The notes: a model not told the origin generated them from the letters alone. A DNA stretch of 64,000 nt from Flavobacterium sp. KMS (GCF_000813005.1 NZ_JSYP01000001.1:310001-374000), one strand, 5' to 3'. Counted from the stretch's first letter, positions 25,117 through 34,666 are shown. Program-made: numbers and translations.

Positions 25117-26487
25117 ATGGCTACTCCCCTTTTCGATAATTTTAGTCCAGTATCATCCAAACAATGGAAACAAAAAATTCATTTTGAATTGGATGGTGCC
25201 GATTATAACGAAACCCTGATTTGGAATTCGCCAGAAGACATTCAGGTAAAACCATTTTATCATAGTGATGAAAACATCAAGCCCGTTGAAGTAACAACCA
25301 AAGCAACTGATTTTAAAATATGTCAGAACATTTTTGTTCATGACGTTTCAAAATCAGTTGAAAGGGCTTTAGATTCCCTAAAAAGAGGTGCTGAAAGTTT
25401 GTATTTTACAATCGAAAATGACACCGTTGCCGTTGATAAATTATTCGAAAAATTACCTTTAGAAAACAGAAATGTTTACTTTAATTTGAATTTTATTTCA
25501 ATCGATTTCGTAAAAAAACTAAACGCAATTTCAATACCGAAAAAAGCGAATTTTTACTATAATATTGATCCCCTTGGGCAATTGGCAAAAGAAGGCAATT
25601 GGTTTTCCTTTACAACCAAAGAAAAAAACAATTTCGAAACGCTTGAAATCCTTTCAAAGGAAATTCCAAATGCATCCTTAATAAGTATTAATGCAAGTTT
25701 ATATCAAAATGCTGGTGCTAATATGGTACAGCAAATTGCATATACAGTAGCACATGCAAACGAATATTTTAATCGAATTCCCTCAATAAACGGAACCATC
25801 GTATTACAAGTATCAGTAGGAACCAATTACTTTTTTGAAATTGCTAAACTTCGTGCCTTACGATTGCTTTTTAATTTAATAGCAACCGAATACAATCCAA
25901 ACCTAAAATGTCATATACTTGCTTCGCCCACAAAGCGAAATAAAACCTTGTACGATTACAATGTAAACATGTTACGTACCACAACCGAATGTATGTCGGC
26001 AATAATTGGTGGTGCAGATGCCATTGCTAATTTACCATACGATGCTTTATACCATAAAGACAATGAATTTGGAGATCGAATTGCACGCAATCAATTATTG
26101 ATTCTTAAAAACGAAAGTTATTTTGACAAAGTCAATAATCCAGCTGACGGAAGTTATTATATCGAAAGTCTGACCAACCAACTTGCCGAGAAATCATTGA
26201 CCTTGTTTAAAGATATCGAAGCCAATGGAGGTTTCTTAAAATTATTAAACGAAGGAATTATCAAAAGAAAAATTCAGGAAAGCGCCGATAAGGAACAAGA
26301 ATTATTTGATACAAAGAAAGAAGTTTTACTCGGAACAAATAAGTACCCGAACAAAGACGACAAAATGAAGCATGATTTAGAACTCTTTCCTTTTGTAAAA
26401 ATAAAACCAAGAAAGACATTAATTACACCAATAATAGAAAAACGGTTGGCCGAAAAACTGGAGCAAGAACGATTAGAACTTGAATAA
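25117..26487 (+). CDS. mutA: Methylmalonyl-CoA mutase small (beta) subunit
   Basis: The small subunit pairs with the large subunit encoded downstream to interconvert (R)-methylmalonyl-CoA and succinyl-CoA. The 456-residue chain has the mutase TIM-barrel layout, with the regions NLNFISIDFVKKLNA, the RLLFNLIATEY segment, and the C-terminal DNEFGDRIARNQLLILKNES similar to the large subunit ([12 protein letters not shown]). It lacks the cobalamin-binding DxHxxG, as is normal for MutA. It is followed not by mutB directly but by a toxin-antitoxin pair. Confidence 0.9.
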   Translation: MATPLFDNFSPVSSKQWKQKIHFELDGADYNETLIWNSPEDIQVKPFYHSDENIKPVEVTTKATDFKICQNIFVHDVSKSVERALDSLKRGAESLYFTIENDTVAVDKLFEKLPLENRNVYFNLNFISIDFVKKLNAISIPKKANFYYNIDPLGQLAKEGNWFSFTTKEKNNFETLEILSKEIPNASLISINASLYQNAGANMVQQIAYTVAHANEYFNRIPSINGTIVLQVSVGTNYFFEIAKLRALRLLFNLIATEYNPNLKCHILASPTKRNKTLYDYNVNMLRTTTECMSAIIGGADAIANLPYDALYHKDNEFGDRIARNQLLILKNESYFDKVNNPADGSYYIESLTNQLAEKSLTLFKDIEANGGFLKLLNEGIIKRKIQESADKEQELFDTKKEVLLGTNKYPNKDDKMKHDLELFPFVKIKPRKTLITPIIEKRLAEKLEQERLELE

Positions 26488-26512
26488 AACTGATTTAAAA
26501 TAGCTATATTTG
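26480..26512 (+). promoter_or_regulatory. Promoter of the toxin-antitoxin pair
   Basis: TTG (26480-26482), a 22-base spacer and TATATTTG (26505-26512) match the Bacteroidota -33/-7 pattern. The -33 box is inside the last codons of mutA, so the toxin-antitoxin pair can be transcribed independently of the mutase operon. Confidence 0.6.
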
Positions 26513-26530
26513 AATCTAACACAACTAATT

Positions 26531-26767
26531 ATGGAAGCAATTCGACAAATAATATCGGTTAAAAATCATTCTATAACAGTTATTTTACCCGATGATTTTA
26601 TAGCAGATGAAGTAGAAGTAATTATTTTACCTGTACAAAATGACAATTATAAAATCCCCCAATGGCAAATTGATCAAGTTAGAGAAAGAACAGAAAATTA
26701 TTTAAAAAATCCAACGAATGTTACTGACATAGATGATTTTTTAAAAGAAATTGAAGATGATCTATAA
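26531..26767 (+). CDS. Antitoxin of a ParE/RelE-type module
   Basis: This 78-residue protein starts at the ATG at 26531; a longer TTG frame is less likely. The N-terminal half forms strands (ITVILPDDFIADEVEVIILPV), and the C-terminal tail PQWQIDQVRERTENYLKNP with DDFLKEIEDDL resembles the putative addiction-module component (PF09720-type) motif: Pro-x-Trp, Arg, then a helical Glu/Asp tail. Such proteins neutralise the RelE/ParE toxin. The toxin start codon overlaps the antitoxin end by 11 bases. It lies between mutA and mutB. Confidence 0.7.
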   Translation: MEAIRQIISVKNHSITVILPDDFIADEVEVIILPVQNDNYKIPQWQIDQVRERTENYLKNPTNVTDIDDFLKEIEDDL

Positions 26768-27047
26768 AATAGTAATTATCGAAGAAGCAAAAAAGGATTA
26801 TAAAGAATCTTTGCTTTGGTATAAAAACATACATCCAAAATTAGCTATTAGATTTAATGATTCCTTTAAAAAAAGTATAGCAATTATTAAAAGAGACCCA
26901 TTACTATTCCAAATTAGATATGACAATATCAGAATATTATTTTTAAAAACTTTTCCATATGCCATACATTATTCAATTTACGAAAATTGTATCGTTATAA
27001 AATCCATTTTTCACACATCCAGAGATAGTGAATTAAACTTCTTTTAA
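26757..27047 (+). CDS. RelE/ParE-family toxin
   Basis: This 96-residue protein (from the ATG at 26757) has the RelE/ParE barstar-like fold pattern: N-terminal strand YKIVIIEEAKKDYKES, two helices (LWYKNIHPKLAIRFNDSF and IAIIKRDPL), then RYDNIRILFLKTFPYAIHYSI and a terminal strand IVIKSIFHTSRD. It is expected to poison gyrase (ParE) or cleave mRNA on the ribosome (RelE); the ParE-like IHYSIYENCIVI strand order favours the ParE/RelE superfamily but does not choose between them. It ends 15 bases before mutB. Confidence 0.8.
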   Translation: MIYKIVIIEEAKKDYKESLLWYKNIHPKLAIRFNDSFKKSIAIIKRDPLLFQIRYDNIRILFLKTFPYAIHYSIYENCIVIKSIFHTSRDSELNFF

Positions 27048-27062
27048 ATACCTTTTTTACAA

Positions 27063-29204
27063 TTGAGAAAAGACCTTAAACATATTAAATTAAAAATTGA
27101 AAGCGAACAGGTAGATATTGTTAATCCTCAAGATAAACAACTAACAACTGATTACTTTGAAACTGCCGAAGGAATTGACCTAAAAGCAACCTATACAAAA
27201 CAAGATATTGAGAATATAGAGCATCTTGATTTTGGAGCTGGATTTGCCCCAAATTTAAGAGGTCCTTATGCAACTATGCATGTAAGACGCCCTTGGACAA
27301 TCAGGCAATATGCAGGATTTTCGACTGCAGAAGAAAGCAATGCATTTTACAGACGTAATCTTGCTGCAGGTCAAAAGGGTTTATCAATTGCATTTGATTT
27401 ACCTACGCATCGCGGATACGACTCTGATCACGAGCGTGTTGTTGGTGATGTCGGGAAAGCTGGAGTTGCTATTGACACTGTCGAAGACATGAAGGTTTTA
27501 TTTGATCAAATTCCGCTTGAAGAGATGTCGGTTTCTATGACAATGAATGGTGCGGTTTTACCAATTATGGCTTTTTATATCGTTGCTGCCGAAGAACAAG
27601 GTGTTCCTCCTGTAAAACTTTCCGGAACTATACAAAATGATATCCTGAAAGAGTTCATGGTGCGTAACACTTATATTTATCCGCCAACTCCTTCGATGAA
27701 GATTATTGCTGATATTTTTGAATTTACAAGCAAAAAAATGCCGAAATTCAATTCTATCTCCATTTCTGGATATCATATGCAAGAAGCAGGTGCCACTGCC
27801 GATATAGAATTGGCTTATACTCTAGCCGATGGATTAGAATATATACGAACAGGATTGGCAACAGGAATGCCTATAGATGAGTTTGCTCCACGATTGTCTT
27901 TTTTCTGGGCAATAGGAATGAATCACTTTATGGAAATTGCCAAAATGCGTGCAGGAAGAATGATTTGGGCAAAACTGGTTCAACAATTTAATCCTAAAAG
28001 CGATAAATCTCTGGCTTTGAGAACGCATTGTCAGACAAGTGGCTGGAGTTTAACCGAGCAAGATCCATTTAATAATGTGGCTCGTACTTGTATTGAGGCT
28101 ACAGCAGCTGCTTTTGGCGGAACACAATCGTTACATACAAATGCTCTGGATGAAGCCATTGCATTGCCAACAGATTTTTCGGCAAGAATTGCTCGTAATA
28201 CTCAAATCTTCTTGCAGGAAGAAACCAAAATAACCAAAACCGTTGACCCTTGGGCTGGTAGTTATTATGTAGAGAGCTTAACAAATGAAATTGTTGCCAA
28301 TGCTTGGAAACTTATTGAAGAAGTTGAAGAACTAGGCGGAATGACTAAAGCTATTGAAGCTGGAATTCCTAAATTACGAATAGAAGAAGCTGCGGCAAGA
28401 AAACAAGCCCGAATAGACAGCGGACAAGATATTATTGTGGGTGTTAATAAATACCGACTAGAAAAAGAAGATCCTTTACAGATTCTCGATGTTGATAACC
28501 AAATGGTGCGTAAACAACAAGTTGCTCAACTAGAACATATAAAAGCAACCAGAGATTCTGAAAAAGTAAAAGCAATACTCGAAAAATTAATTCATTGTGC
28601 TAAAACCGGCGACGGTAATTTACTGGAAATAGCTATTGATGCAGCTAGAAATCGTGCTACTCTAGGCGAAATAAGCGATGCTTTAGAAACTGTTTTCGGA
28701 AGATACAAAGCACAAATTAAATCCTTTAGTGGCGTGTACAGTGCAGCGATAAAAGACGACAAGAGCTTTGAGAAAGCAAAACAATTGGCCGATACCTTTG
28801 CCAAACAAGAAGGTCGTCGTCCAAGAATTATGATTGCCAAAATGGGGCAAGACGGTCATGACAGAGGCGCAAAAGTAGTTGCCACTGGTTATGCCGATGT
28901 AGGTTTTGATGTAGATATAGGTCCACTTTTCCAGACTCCGGCAGAAGCTGCCAAACAAGCTGTAGAAAATGACGTTCATATTCTAGGTGTTTCCTCACTT
29001 GCTGCGGGACATAAAACACTTGTACCTCAAGTTATCGAAGAACTAAAAAAACATGGTCGTGAAGATATCATGGTTATTGTGGGTGGTGTAATACCAGCAC
29101 AAGATTATCAGTATTTATTTGATGCTGGTGCTGTAGCCGTTTTTGGACCTGGAACAAAAATTAGTGAAGCCGCAATTACAATTCTGGAAATCCTAATTGA
29201 CTAA
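27063..29204 (+). CDS. mutB: Methylmalonyl-CoA mutase large (alpha) subunit
   Basis: This cobalamin-dependent mutase (713 residues) converts methylmalonyl-CoA to succinyl-CoA. The barrel domain covers residues 1-560, including [21 protein letters not shown] and [17 protein letters not shown]. The C-terminal cobalamin domain has the base-off motif [11 protein letters not shown] (His of DxHxxG, near 603-613) and the [12 protein letters not shown] loop. Start is a TTG (MRKDLKH), as no upstream ATG fits. The 15-base space after the toxin gene suggests readthrough from mutA or the toxin-antitoxin promoter. A bidirectional terminator follows. Confidence 0.95.
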   Translation: MRKDLKHIKLKIESEQVDIVNPQDKQLTTDYFETAEGIDLKATYTKQDIENIEHLDFGAGFAPNLRGPYATMHVRRPWTIRQYAGFSTAEESNAFYRRNLAAGQKGLSIAFDLPTHRGYDSDHERVVGDVGKAGVAIDTVEDMKVLFDQIPLEEMSVSMTMNGAVLPIMAFYIVAAEEQGVPPVKLSGTIQNDILKEFMVRNTYIYPPTPSMKIIADIFEFTSKKMPKFNSISISGYHMQEAGATADIELAYTLADGLEYIRTGLATGMPIDEFAPRLSFFWAIGMNHFMEIAKMRAGRMIWAKLVQQFNPKSDKSLALRTHCQTSGWSLTEQDPFNNVARTCIEATAAAFGGTQSLHTNALDEAIALPTDFSARIARNTQIFLQEETKITKTVDPWAGSYYVESLTNEIVANAWKLIEEVEELGGMTKAIEAGIPKLRIEEAAARKQARIDSGQDIIVGVNKYRLEKEDPLQILDVDNQMVRKQQVAQLEHIKATRDSEKVKAILEKLIHCAKTGDGNLLEIAIDAARNRATLGEISDALETVFGRYKAQIKSFSGVYSAAIKDDKSFEKAKQLADTFAKQEGRRPRIMIAKMGQDGHDRGAKVVATGYADVGFDVDIGPLFQTPAEAAKQAVENDVHILGVSSLAAGHKTLVPQVIEELKKHGREDIMVIVGGVIPAQDYQYLFDAGAVAVFGPGTKISEAAITILEILID

Positions 29205-29210
29205 AAAGTA

Positions 29211-29240
29211 AAAAACCTGCAATCTCTTGCAGGTTTTTTT
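29211..29240. terminator. Shared convergent terminator
   Basis: AACCTGCAA (29214-29222) and TTGCAGGTT (29227-29235) form a stem with A and T runs on both sides. It sits between mutB (plus) and the SLT-like gene (minus) and can serve both. Confidence 0.9.
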
Positions 29241-29261
29241 ATATTCTTAATTCGTAATGAA

Positions 29262-29906
29262 TTATATCGAGTGAACTGTGGCATCATTATCTGCTTCGAT
29301 TGAAGAGACATTGTAACCTCCAAAAGCCTTCATGTAACTTCTAATAGACGTTCCATAAGCATCTCTGAAATATTTTTGTCCATTATTCTTAAAAAAGTTT
29401 TTAACAGACCCAGCACCTCCTAAATGAGCTGCTGCTAATATTCCTGATTCGGTAATATAAATTCCGCTGATAAGCTTTCCTTCATACTTCTCGATTTCCT
29501 TCCTTAAAATCCATTTATTTTTAGACAACAAAGCAATAAATGCTTTTTCTTGTAACGCAGGGTTTCTTAGGAACGCTTCATCATTTCGTACTCCAATTGC
29601 TCTTAAAGCCTGGGTTCCGAATTGATATTTTCCCATGTAACCAAGTGTATTTACTTTTCTGTATTTGCCTTGAGATTCTCTTAAAGCGATTGCTTCTTTG
29701 AAACCGATTAGGTGGTTTCCGGTGAAAGGGATACTGTCTGCGACAGGATAATCTTTCTTTTCTTTAGATGGGAATAAGTAGTCTGTTCCATCTGTTTTTT
29801 CTGTAAGAAACCAAGGAGTGGTGTCTAAATTAAAGGACTTAAAACCTGAGCTTAAAAACCCAATAATAACGGTTAATGTTGTGTAAAAATACCATTTCTT
29901 TATCAT
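29262..29906 (-). CDS. SLT/lysozyme-like peptidoglycan hydrolase
   Basis: This protein of about 214 residues has an N-terminal signal or membrane segment (MIKKWYFYTTLTVIIGF), so it is exported or anchored. The lysozyme-like core carries EAIALRESQGKY with the candidate catalytic Glu, GYMGKYQFG, and a long helix ending YITESGILAAAHLGGAG. These are the Glu and G-Y-x-G-x-Y-Q features of transglycosylase/lysozyme folds. The exact bond cleaved is unknown. A longer form beginning at the ATG at 29936 adds ten residues. A -7 box TATCTTTG is at 29954-29961 on the minus strand. Confidence 0.65.
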   Translation of the reverse strand: MIKKWYFYTTLTVIIGFLSSGFKSFNLDTTPWFLTEKTDGTDYLFPSKEKKDYPVADSIPFTGNHLIGFKEAIALRESQGKYRKVNTLGYMGKYQFGTQALRAIGVRNDEAFLRNPALQEKAFIALLSKNKWILRKEIEKYEGKLISGIYITESGILAAAHLGGAGSVKNFFKNNGQKYFRDAYGTSIRSYMKAFGGYNVSSIEADNDATVHSI

Positions 29907-29953
29907 AGATTGTTTTTCTTTTGAACGCTGTCCCATTCAAAAATTTCTGCCCA

Positions 29954-29961
29954 CAAAGATA
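29954..29961 (-). promoter_or_regulatory. -7 box of the SLT-like gene
   Basis: TATCTTTG on the minus strand matches TAnnTTTG and lies shortly before both candidate start codons. Confidence 0.45.
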
Positions 29962-30090
29962 CAACAAAATTTACAAAGCTATAAATCAACCAGTTAAACT
30001 TTTCAAAAAACCCAAAATACGCCCCGTAACCGCCTAGTTAGGAGTGCGTTCCAAAAATCAATTTTATCTCTCAATAACGTGGAATCCCAA

Positions 30091-30104
30091 TGAAAACGTT
30101 TTCA
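30091..30104. promoter_or_regulatory. Perfect LacI-type palindrome, possible operator
   Basis: TGAAAACGTTTTCA is a perfect 14-base palindrome. It matches the shape of LacI/CcpA-family operators (TGWAARCGYTWWCW). It lies in the 499-base gap between the SLT-like gene and mltG (29907-30404), which otherwise holds no gene. No LacI regulator or sugar gene is adjacent. Confidence 0.5.
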
Positions 30105-30336
30105 AAAAAACTGCTTTTTCGTCAATTTTTGTAAGAAAAACGTCGAGACGGGATAAGACTACCAATCTATTTTAAAATTCTAAATCGTCAAATTAGGGTC
30201 GTTTTTTTTGATATTTTCAATAAAAACAATTCTCTCTTTTGTCGAAAAATAAATTCAATTATTTGAACAATTTCAACTATCAATAATTAAACAAATCATA
30301 CTTCTCAAAAATCTATTTATAAAATCAATATTTATA

Positions 30337-30380
30337 AAAAAAAAGATGCCGAAGTCAATAATTAACTTCGGCATCTTTTT
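30337..30380 (-). terminator. Intrinsic terminator after mltG
   Basis: GATGCCGAAGT (30345-30355) and ACTTCGGCATC (30365-30375) form an 11-base-pair stem with A and T runs on both sides. Confidence 0.9.
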
Positions 30381-30404
30381 ATAGATTATATTTTACTTTC
30401 GGGA

Positions 30405-31445
30405 CTATCTTACCACTCCTTGACTATTAATCCAGTCTGAGTATTTTTTTGCATTTACATTATGCTGTGCTAATGTCGATGCAAACTCATGATATCCAAA
30501 ACGATCTATACTTGCACAGAAATAGATGTAATCATTTTTCTCAGGCTTTAAAACCGCTTCTAATGCTGTAATATCTGGCATTGCAATTGGTCCTGGAGGA
30601 AGTCCCGTATTCATATAGGTATTATATGGAGACGACATTGTTAAGTCTTTATAGAAAACTCTTTTTATTACTTGCTCAAAGTCATTTGATTTCTTTTTGA
30701 TTGCGTAAATAACCGTTGGATCAGCTTGTAATGGCATTTCCAGACGCAATCTGTTTAAATAAACTCCTGCAATTCTAGGTCGCTCATCTTTTTTTACAGA
30801 TTCTTTATGTACGATTGAAGCCAAAATTGTAGCTTCTACTGGAGTTAATCCTTGTGCAGCAGCTTGATCTATTCTCTCTTTAGTCCAGAAATTATGATAT
30901 TCTTTAATCATTTTATCACGAAACTTAAGAGCCGAAGTATTCCAATACACTTCATACGTATTCGGGATAAACATTGCAAACACATTATCTTCGTTAAAAC
31001 CATTTTCTTTCATGAAAATAGAATCTTTAAATACTTTTAGCAATGATGTGCTATCAGCTTCTATTTGAGAAGCAACACGTCCTGCAAAATCCTCTAGACG
31101 TTCTTGATTGTTAAAAGCTAATTTTACCGGAACATTAGATCGCATTGCTCTAACCAAATCCATATTATTCATATCCTTGGTTAATAAAAAGCGTCCTGGT
31201 TTTACATTATCAGGATAACCTCTTTTACTAGCAACCATCTCAAAGTTCTTTAAATCTTTTACAAAGGGTTCTAATATCTTTTTTACATCTTCATAATTAG
31301 ATCCCGTAGGTACATAAACGTAAACTTCTTTCTCAGAAAATTTAGTATTAGCACTAAAAATTTGGCTTATCAAAATAAACCCATAAACCATCAAAACCGA
31401 AATTACTATTACGGCACTTATTGTTATAATTTTCTTTATATTCAT
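30405..31445 (-). CDS. mltG: Endolytic transglycosylase MltG
   Basis: MltG cleaves nascent peptidoglycan strands near the membrane and so sets strand length. The protein has 346 residues from the ATG at 31445; an ATG four residues upstream is possible. It has one N-terminal membrane helix (about 9-28), a LysM-like region, and the YceG catalytic domain with ATILASIVHKES (catalytic Glu near the end), RIAGVYLNRL, LQADPTVIYA and NTYMNTGLPPGPI. These match the YceG/MltG family closely. The gene is followed by a strong terminator. Confidence 0.93.
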   Translation of the reverse strand: MNIKKIITISAVIVISVLMVYGFILISQIFSANTKFSEKEVYVYVPTGSNYEDVKKILEPFVKDLKNFEMVASKRGYPDNVKPGRFLLTKDMNNMDLVRAMRSNVPVKLAFNNQERLEDFAGRVASQIEADSTSLLKVFKDSIFMKENGFNEDNVFAMFIPNTYEVYWNTSALKFRDKMIKEYHNFWTKERIDQAAAQGLTPVEATILASIVHKESVKKDERPRIAGVYLNRLRLEMPLQADPTVIYAIKKKSNDFEQVIKRVFYKDLTMSSPYNTYMNTGLPPGPIAMPDITALEAVLKPEKNDYIYFCASIDRFGYHEFASTLAQHNVNAKKYSDWINSQGVVR

Positions 31446-31505
31446 ATGTGGTTGCATTACTTGCTAGTATTTTTTTTTAATTATAACAATTTAAAAACTA
31501 AACTT

Positions 31506-32039
31506 TTAAAACTCCTTATTAATTAATTGAAAAAGGGCTTCGTCCTGATAAACTCCATTAACTAAAAGCCAATCTTTTTTTGTTCCAATTTTTTCAAAGC
31601 CAAATTTAGTAAAAAGTGCATTACTTGCTTCGTTTTTAACACCAATATTTGCATATAATTGATGTAAATTAAGATGATAAAAAGAATATTTAATTAATAA
31701 TGTTAAAGCTTCAGAACCAATATTTTGATTCCTTCTTTCATTATCCTGAATTACAATCCCAATACCTGCCCTATTATTTTTAGGGTCAAAATCGAATAAA
31801 TCAACTAGGCCAATGGCAGGAAAATCCTGATCTTGACAAATAGCAAGTCGTAATTGTTTGGCTTCATAAATGTCCTGATGGGCATTTTCCAGATATTGTT
31901 TTATTAAGAATCGGCTGTAAGGTGTTTGAGTATTGCTTACTTCCCAAATACTAAGGTCATTTTCGACTGCATAAATAAACTCCAGATCATTGGGTTCTAA
32001 TGCTCGTATATATATAGTATCGCCTTTTAATGTGATCAT
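31506..32039 (-). CDS. GNAT N-acetyltransferase (RimJ/RimL-like)
   Basis: This 177-residue GNAT protein starts with the first strand (KGDTIYIRALEPNDLEFIYAVEND), has VIQDNERRNQNIGSEAL in the acetyl-CoA loop (near 97-113), then GVKNEASNALFTKFGFEKIG near 132-151. The pattern is close to the RimJ/RimL and SpeG-like groups, which acetylate alanine N-termini or polyamines. Substrate is not determined. It lies between mltG and dapF with a short repeat element between it and dapF. Confidence 0.83.
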   Translation of the reverse strand: MITLKGDTIYIRALEPNDLEFIYAVENDLSIWEVSNTQTPYSRFLIKQYLENAHQDIYEAKQLRLAICQDQDFPAIGLVDLFDFDPKNNRAGIGIVIQDNERRNQNIGSEALTLLIKYSFYHLNLHQLYANIGVKNEASNALFTKFGFEKIGTKKDWLLVNGVYQDEALFQLINKEF

Positions 32040-32055
32040 TTTTAATTTTAGAATT

Positions 32056-32084
32056 TAGCCCCGATCCCAAAACGTCGGGATAGG
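32056..32084 (-). repeat. CCCG-CGGG hairpin element, short copy 4
   Basis: On the minus strand the sequence reads CTATCCCGACG, a TTTT centre, then GGGATCGGGGCTA. It keeps the terminal boxes of the larger copies but lacks the inner arms, so it may be a reduced copy. It lies between dapF and the acetyltransferase. Confidence 0.5.
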
Positions 32085-32105
32085 ATAGATTTCAGACCGA
32101 AAACA

Positions 32106-32888
32106 TTAAATCTCGATTGTTCCTTTAAATACAAATTCTGCTGGTCCTTTTAAGAACACATTTGTAAAGTGCTCCCCTACTTTATCAAAAGAAACAACTA
32201 GTTTACCTCCTTCAACATTTAAGTTGATATCTGTTTCATTAGTTTCTCCTATTGCATTCATAGCTATTGCAACCGCTGTAGCGCCTGTTCCGCAAGCAAG
32301 AGTTTCATCTTCTACACCTCTTTCATAAGTGCGTAGTGAAAATGTTTTATCATCTACTTTTTTTACAAAGTTGATATTACTCCCTGGTTTTCCATACAAT
32401 TCTCCGTAACGTATAGCTGCTCCGTTTTCTTTTACATTATAATGTTCTAAATCATCTACTATTTGTACATGATGTGGAGATCCTGTATTTAAGAACGTAT
32501 AATTATCATATTTATTTATAGCATCAACATCTATCATTTGCAAAGAAACAATAGAGTCTGGCGCGATTGTAGCATGATGCAAACCATCTGTAGCTATAAA
32601 GGTTGTTTCATTTTCTATTACATCTAGTTTTTTAGCAAATGCCACCAAACATCTACCACCGTTTCCACACATCGAACTTTGGTTTCCGTCGGCATTATAG
32701 TAAACCATTCTAAAATCGGTTTCAGAATCATTTTCTAACAAAATCAGTCCATCAGCACCAATTCCGAATCGTCTGTCGCACAAACGTTCAATTAATTTTG
32801 TATCTTTCTTTGGAAAAAAATCAGAACGATTATCAATCATTACAAAATCATTTCCTGTACCCTGATATTTATAAAATTCTACTTGCAT
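32106..32888 (-). CDS. dapF: Diaminopimelate epimerase
   Basis: DapF converts LL- to meso-diaminopimelate for lysine and peptidoglycan synthesis. The 260-residue protein (ATG at 32888, MQVEFYKYQGTGNDF) has the two catalytic Cys segments, MCGNGGRC near residue 74 and ACGTGATAVA near 199, and GADGLI for substrate contact. An upstream frame of 18 residues (MINISLIV) is not conserved and overlaps the promoter. Length is normal. A -7 box TACTTTTG lies about 21 bases upstream. Confidence 0.95.
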   Translation of the reverse strand: MQVEFYKYQGTGNDFVMIDNRSDFFPKKDTKLIERLCDRRFGIGADGLILLENDSETDFRMVYYNADGNQSSMCGNGGRCLVAFAKKLDVIENETTFIATDGLHHATIAPDSIVSLQMIDVDAINKYDNYTFLNTGSPHHVQIVDDLEHYNVKENGAAIRYGELYGKPGSNINFVKKVDDKTFSLRTYERGVEDETLACGTGATAVAIAMNAIGETNETDINLNVEGGKLVVSFDKVGEHFTNVFLKGPAEFVFKGTIEI

Positions 32889-32908
32889 TGTTATTGAATT
32901 GAGAAATA

Positions 32909-32916
32909 CAAAAGTA
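32909..32916 (-). promoter_or_regulatory. -7 box of dapF
   Basis: TACTTTTG on the minus strand, 20 bases before the dapF ATG. Its position supports the shorter start of dapF. Confidence 0.5.
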
Positions 32917-33025
32917 CAAACTATTAATGAAATGTTAATCATTGTTAAAGAGCGTTAAACCACTTTACTTCAGTTTTTTTTTGATATAATTTTATACATA
33001 GATAACTTAAACACTAATCAAAACT

Positions 33026-34426
33026 ATGAAACGATTTTCAACCTTATTTTTAGTATCCTTATTAAGCGGTGCTACTACGCTTGGTGCATACAAGTTATTA
33101 TTTGATAATAACGGTTCTCTTTTTGGCGAAAAGAAATCGATAGTAACTCTTGCTCCAAATTCATACTCTAAAACAGTAGGATTAGGTCCCGAAACTGTTG
33201 ATTTTACAGCTGCAGCAGATAAAACCATTCATACAGTAGTGCACGTAAAAAATGTATCTCGCAGAACTGTTACTAACCCAATGTTAGAATATTTTTACGG
33301 TTATGGAGGTCAGCAAACACAAGAACAAGTTGGTACTGGTTCTGGTGTAATTATTTCTGCTGATGGATATATCGTAACTAATAATCACGTGATAAAAAAC
33401 GCCACTGAAATTGAAATTACTTTAAATAATAAAAAATCTTATACGGCAAAACTCATTGGAACAGATTCTAAAATGGATATTGCTTTATTAAAAATCGATG
33501 CCGACGAAAAATTACCTTATACTCCTTTTGCAGATTCTGATGCTGTAAAAGTGGGTGAATGGGTTCTGGCAGTTGGAAATCCGTATAATCTAACTTCTAC
33601 AGTAACTGCGGGGATTGTTTCGGCGAAAGCCAGAAACTTAGATACAAACGGAATTCAATCGTTTATCCAGACAGATGCTGCGGTAAACCCTGGTAATAGT
33701 GGTGGTGCATTGGTAAACACCAGAGGGGATTTAATTGGTATTAATACTATGATATCCTCTACAACCGGTTCTTATGTTGGATACTCATTTGCAGTTCCGT
33801 CTAATATTGCCAGAAAAATAATAGAAGATATTATGGAGTTTGGTAATGTACAAAGAGCTATTTTAGGTGTAGAAGGCGGAGAACTTAACAATGCCGCTTC
33901 TAAAGAGCTGGGTATCTCTCAAACTCAAGGTTTTTACATCAATAAAGTAACTCAAAAATCAGGTGCTGAAAAATCAGGTCTTCAAAAAGGTGATATCATT
34001 GTAAAATTGGATAATCGAGATATAGCTACTTATGCTGATTTTTCTGGATATATTAATACAAAAAGACCTAATGATGTAGTTCAGGTAACTTATATACGTG
34101 ACGGAAAAAATAAAGTAGTTCCTGTTACTTTAAGTAAAAATGAATTTTTTAGTACTGAATATAAAGGAATCGAATTAGAAAATATCGATGCAACCGATAA
34201 AAAGAGATTCGGTATAAACTATGGTGTAAAAATTAAAGCTCTTACAAACGAAAATCTTAAACAGTATAATAATGAATTACAAGGCAACATTATTTTAAGT
34301 ATTGACAATATAAAAGCAACAGACATTGAAACGGTTTCGAAACTTTTAAATCAAAAAGACGAAAACCAAAGTATACGAATTGAAATGATTAATAGAAACG
34401 GAGAAGTTATTCGAGTTATCATCTAA
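33026..34426 (+). CDS. HtrA/DegP-type periplasmic serine protease
   Basis: This 466-residue protease of the Deg/HtrA family degrades or refolds misfolded envelope proteins. An N-terminal signal or anchor segment (residues 1-25) precedes a trypsin-like domain with the triad His in VTNNHVIKN, Asp in SKMDIALLKID and Ser in NPGNSGGALVN. Two PDZ-type domains follow, one near 270-360 and a more diverged second one near 375-466. The length and order fit DegP/DegQ rather than DegS. A strong terminator follows. Confidence 0.95.
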   Translation: MKRFSTLFLVSLLSGATTLGAYKLLFDNNGSLFGEKKSIVTLAPNSYSKTVGLGPETVDFTAAADKTIHTVVHVKNVSRRTVTNPMLEYFYGYGGQQTQEQVGTGSGVIISADGYIVTNNHVIKNATEIEITLNNKKSYTAKLIGTDSKMDIALLKIDADEKLPYTPFADSDAVKVGEWVLAVGNPYNLTSTVTAGIVSAKARNLDTNGIQSFIQTDAAVNPGNSGGALVNTRGDLIGINTMISSTTGSYVGYSFAVPSNIARKIIEDIMEFGNVQRAILGVEGGELNNAASKELGISQTQGFYINKVTQKSGAEKSGLQKGDIIVKLDNRDIATYADFSGYINTKRPNDVVQVTYIRDGKNKVVPVTLSKNEFFSTEYKGIELENIDATDKKRFGINYGVKIKALTNENLKQYNNELQGNIILSIDNIKATDIETVSKLLNQKDENQSIRIEMINRNGEVIRVII

Positions 34427-34447
34427 ATCATTTTATTTCCCAAATTC

Positions 34448-34481
34448 AAAGCCATCCTGCAAAATCAGGATGGCTTTTTTA
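34448..34481 (+). terminator. Intrinsic terminator after htrA
   Basis: GCCATCCTG (34451-34459) and CAGGATGGC (34466-34474) form a nine-base-pair stem followed by a T run. Confidence 0.92.
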
Positions 34482-34610
34482 TTTCCTTCTGATATAGAAT
34501 TTATTTTTTTGTTTTAGGAGAAGCCAATTTTCATTTTATTGGAAGAAAATTTATTTTCACCCGTTTCCAAAATAAATCATAAAATAGTTTACGAAATCGA
34601 TTGAAATGGG

Positions 34611-34618
34611 TACTTTTG
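34611..34618 (+). promoter_or_regulatory. -7 box of the GAPDH gene
   Basis: TACTTTTG about 48 bases before the GAPDH ATG. The predicted leader is AT-rich. No convincing TTG at -33. Confidence 0.5.
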
Positions 34619-34666
34619 CGCCAAATTTAAAAAAACAAGCAGTTTTATTTTTACAAATTTTCAACT

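Noticed and set aside
30852..31040. Plus-strand frame inside mltG
   Set aside because: Antisense to a clear gene, with no promoter, known motif or conservation evident.
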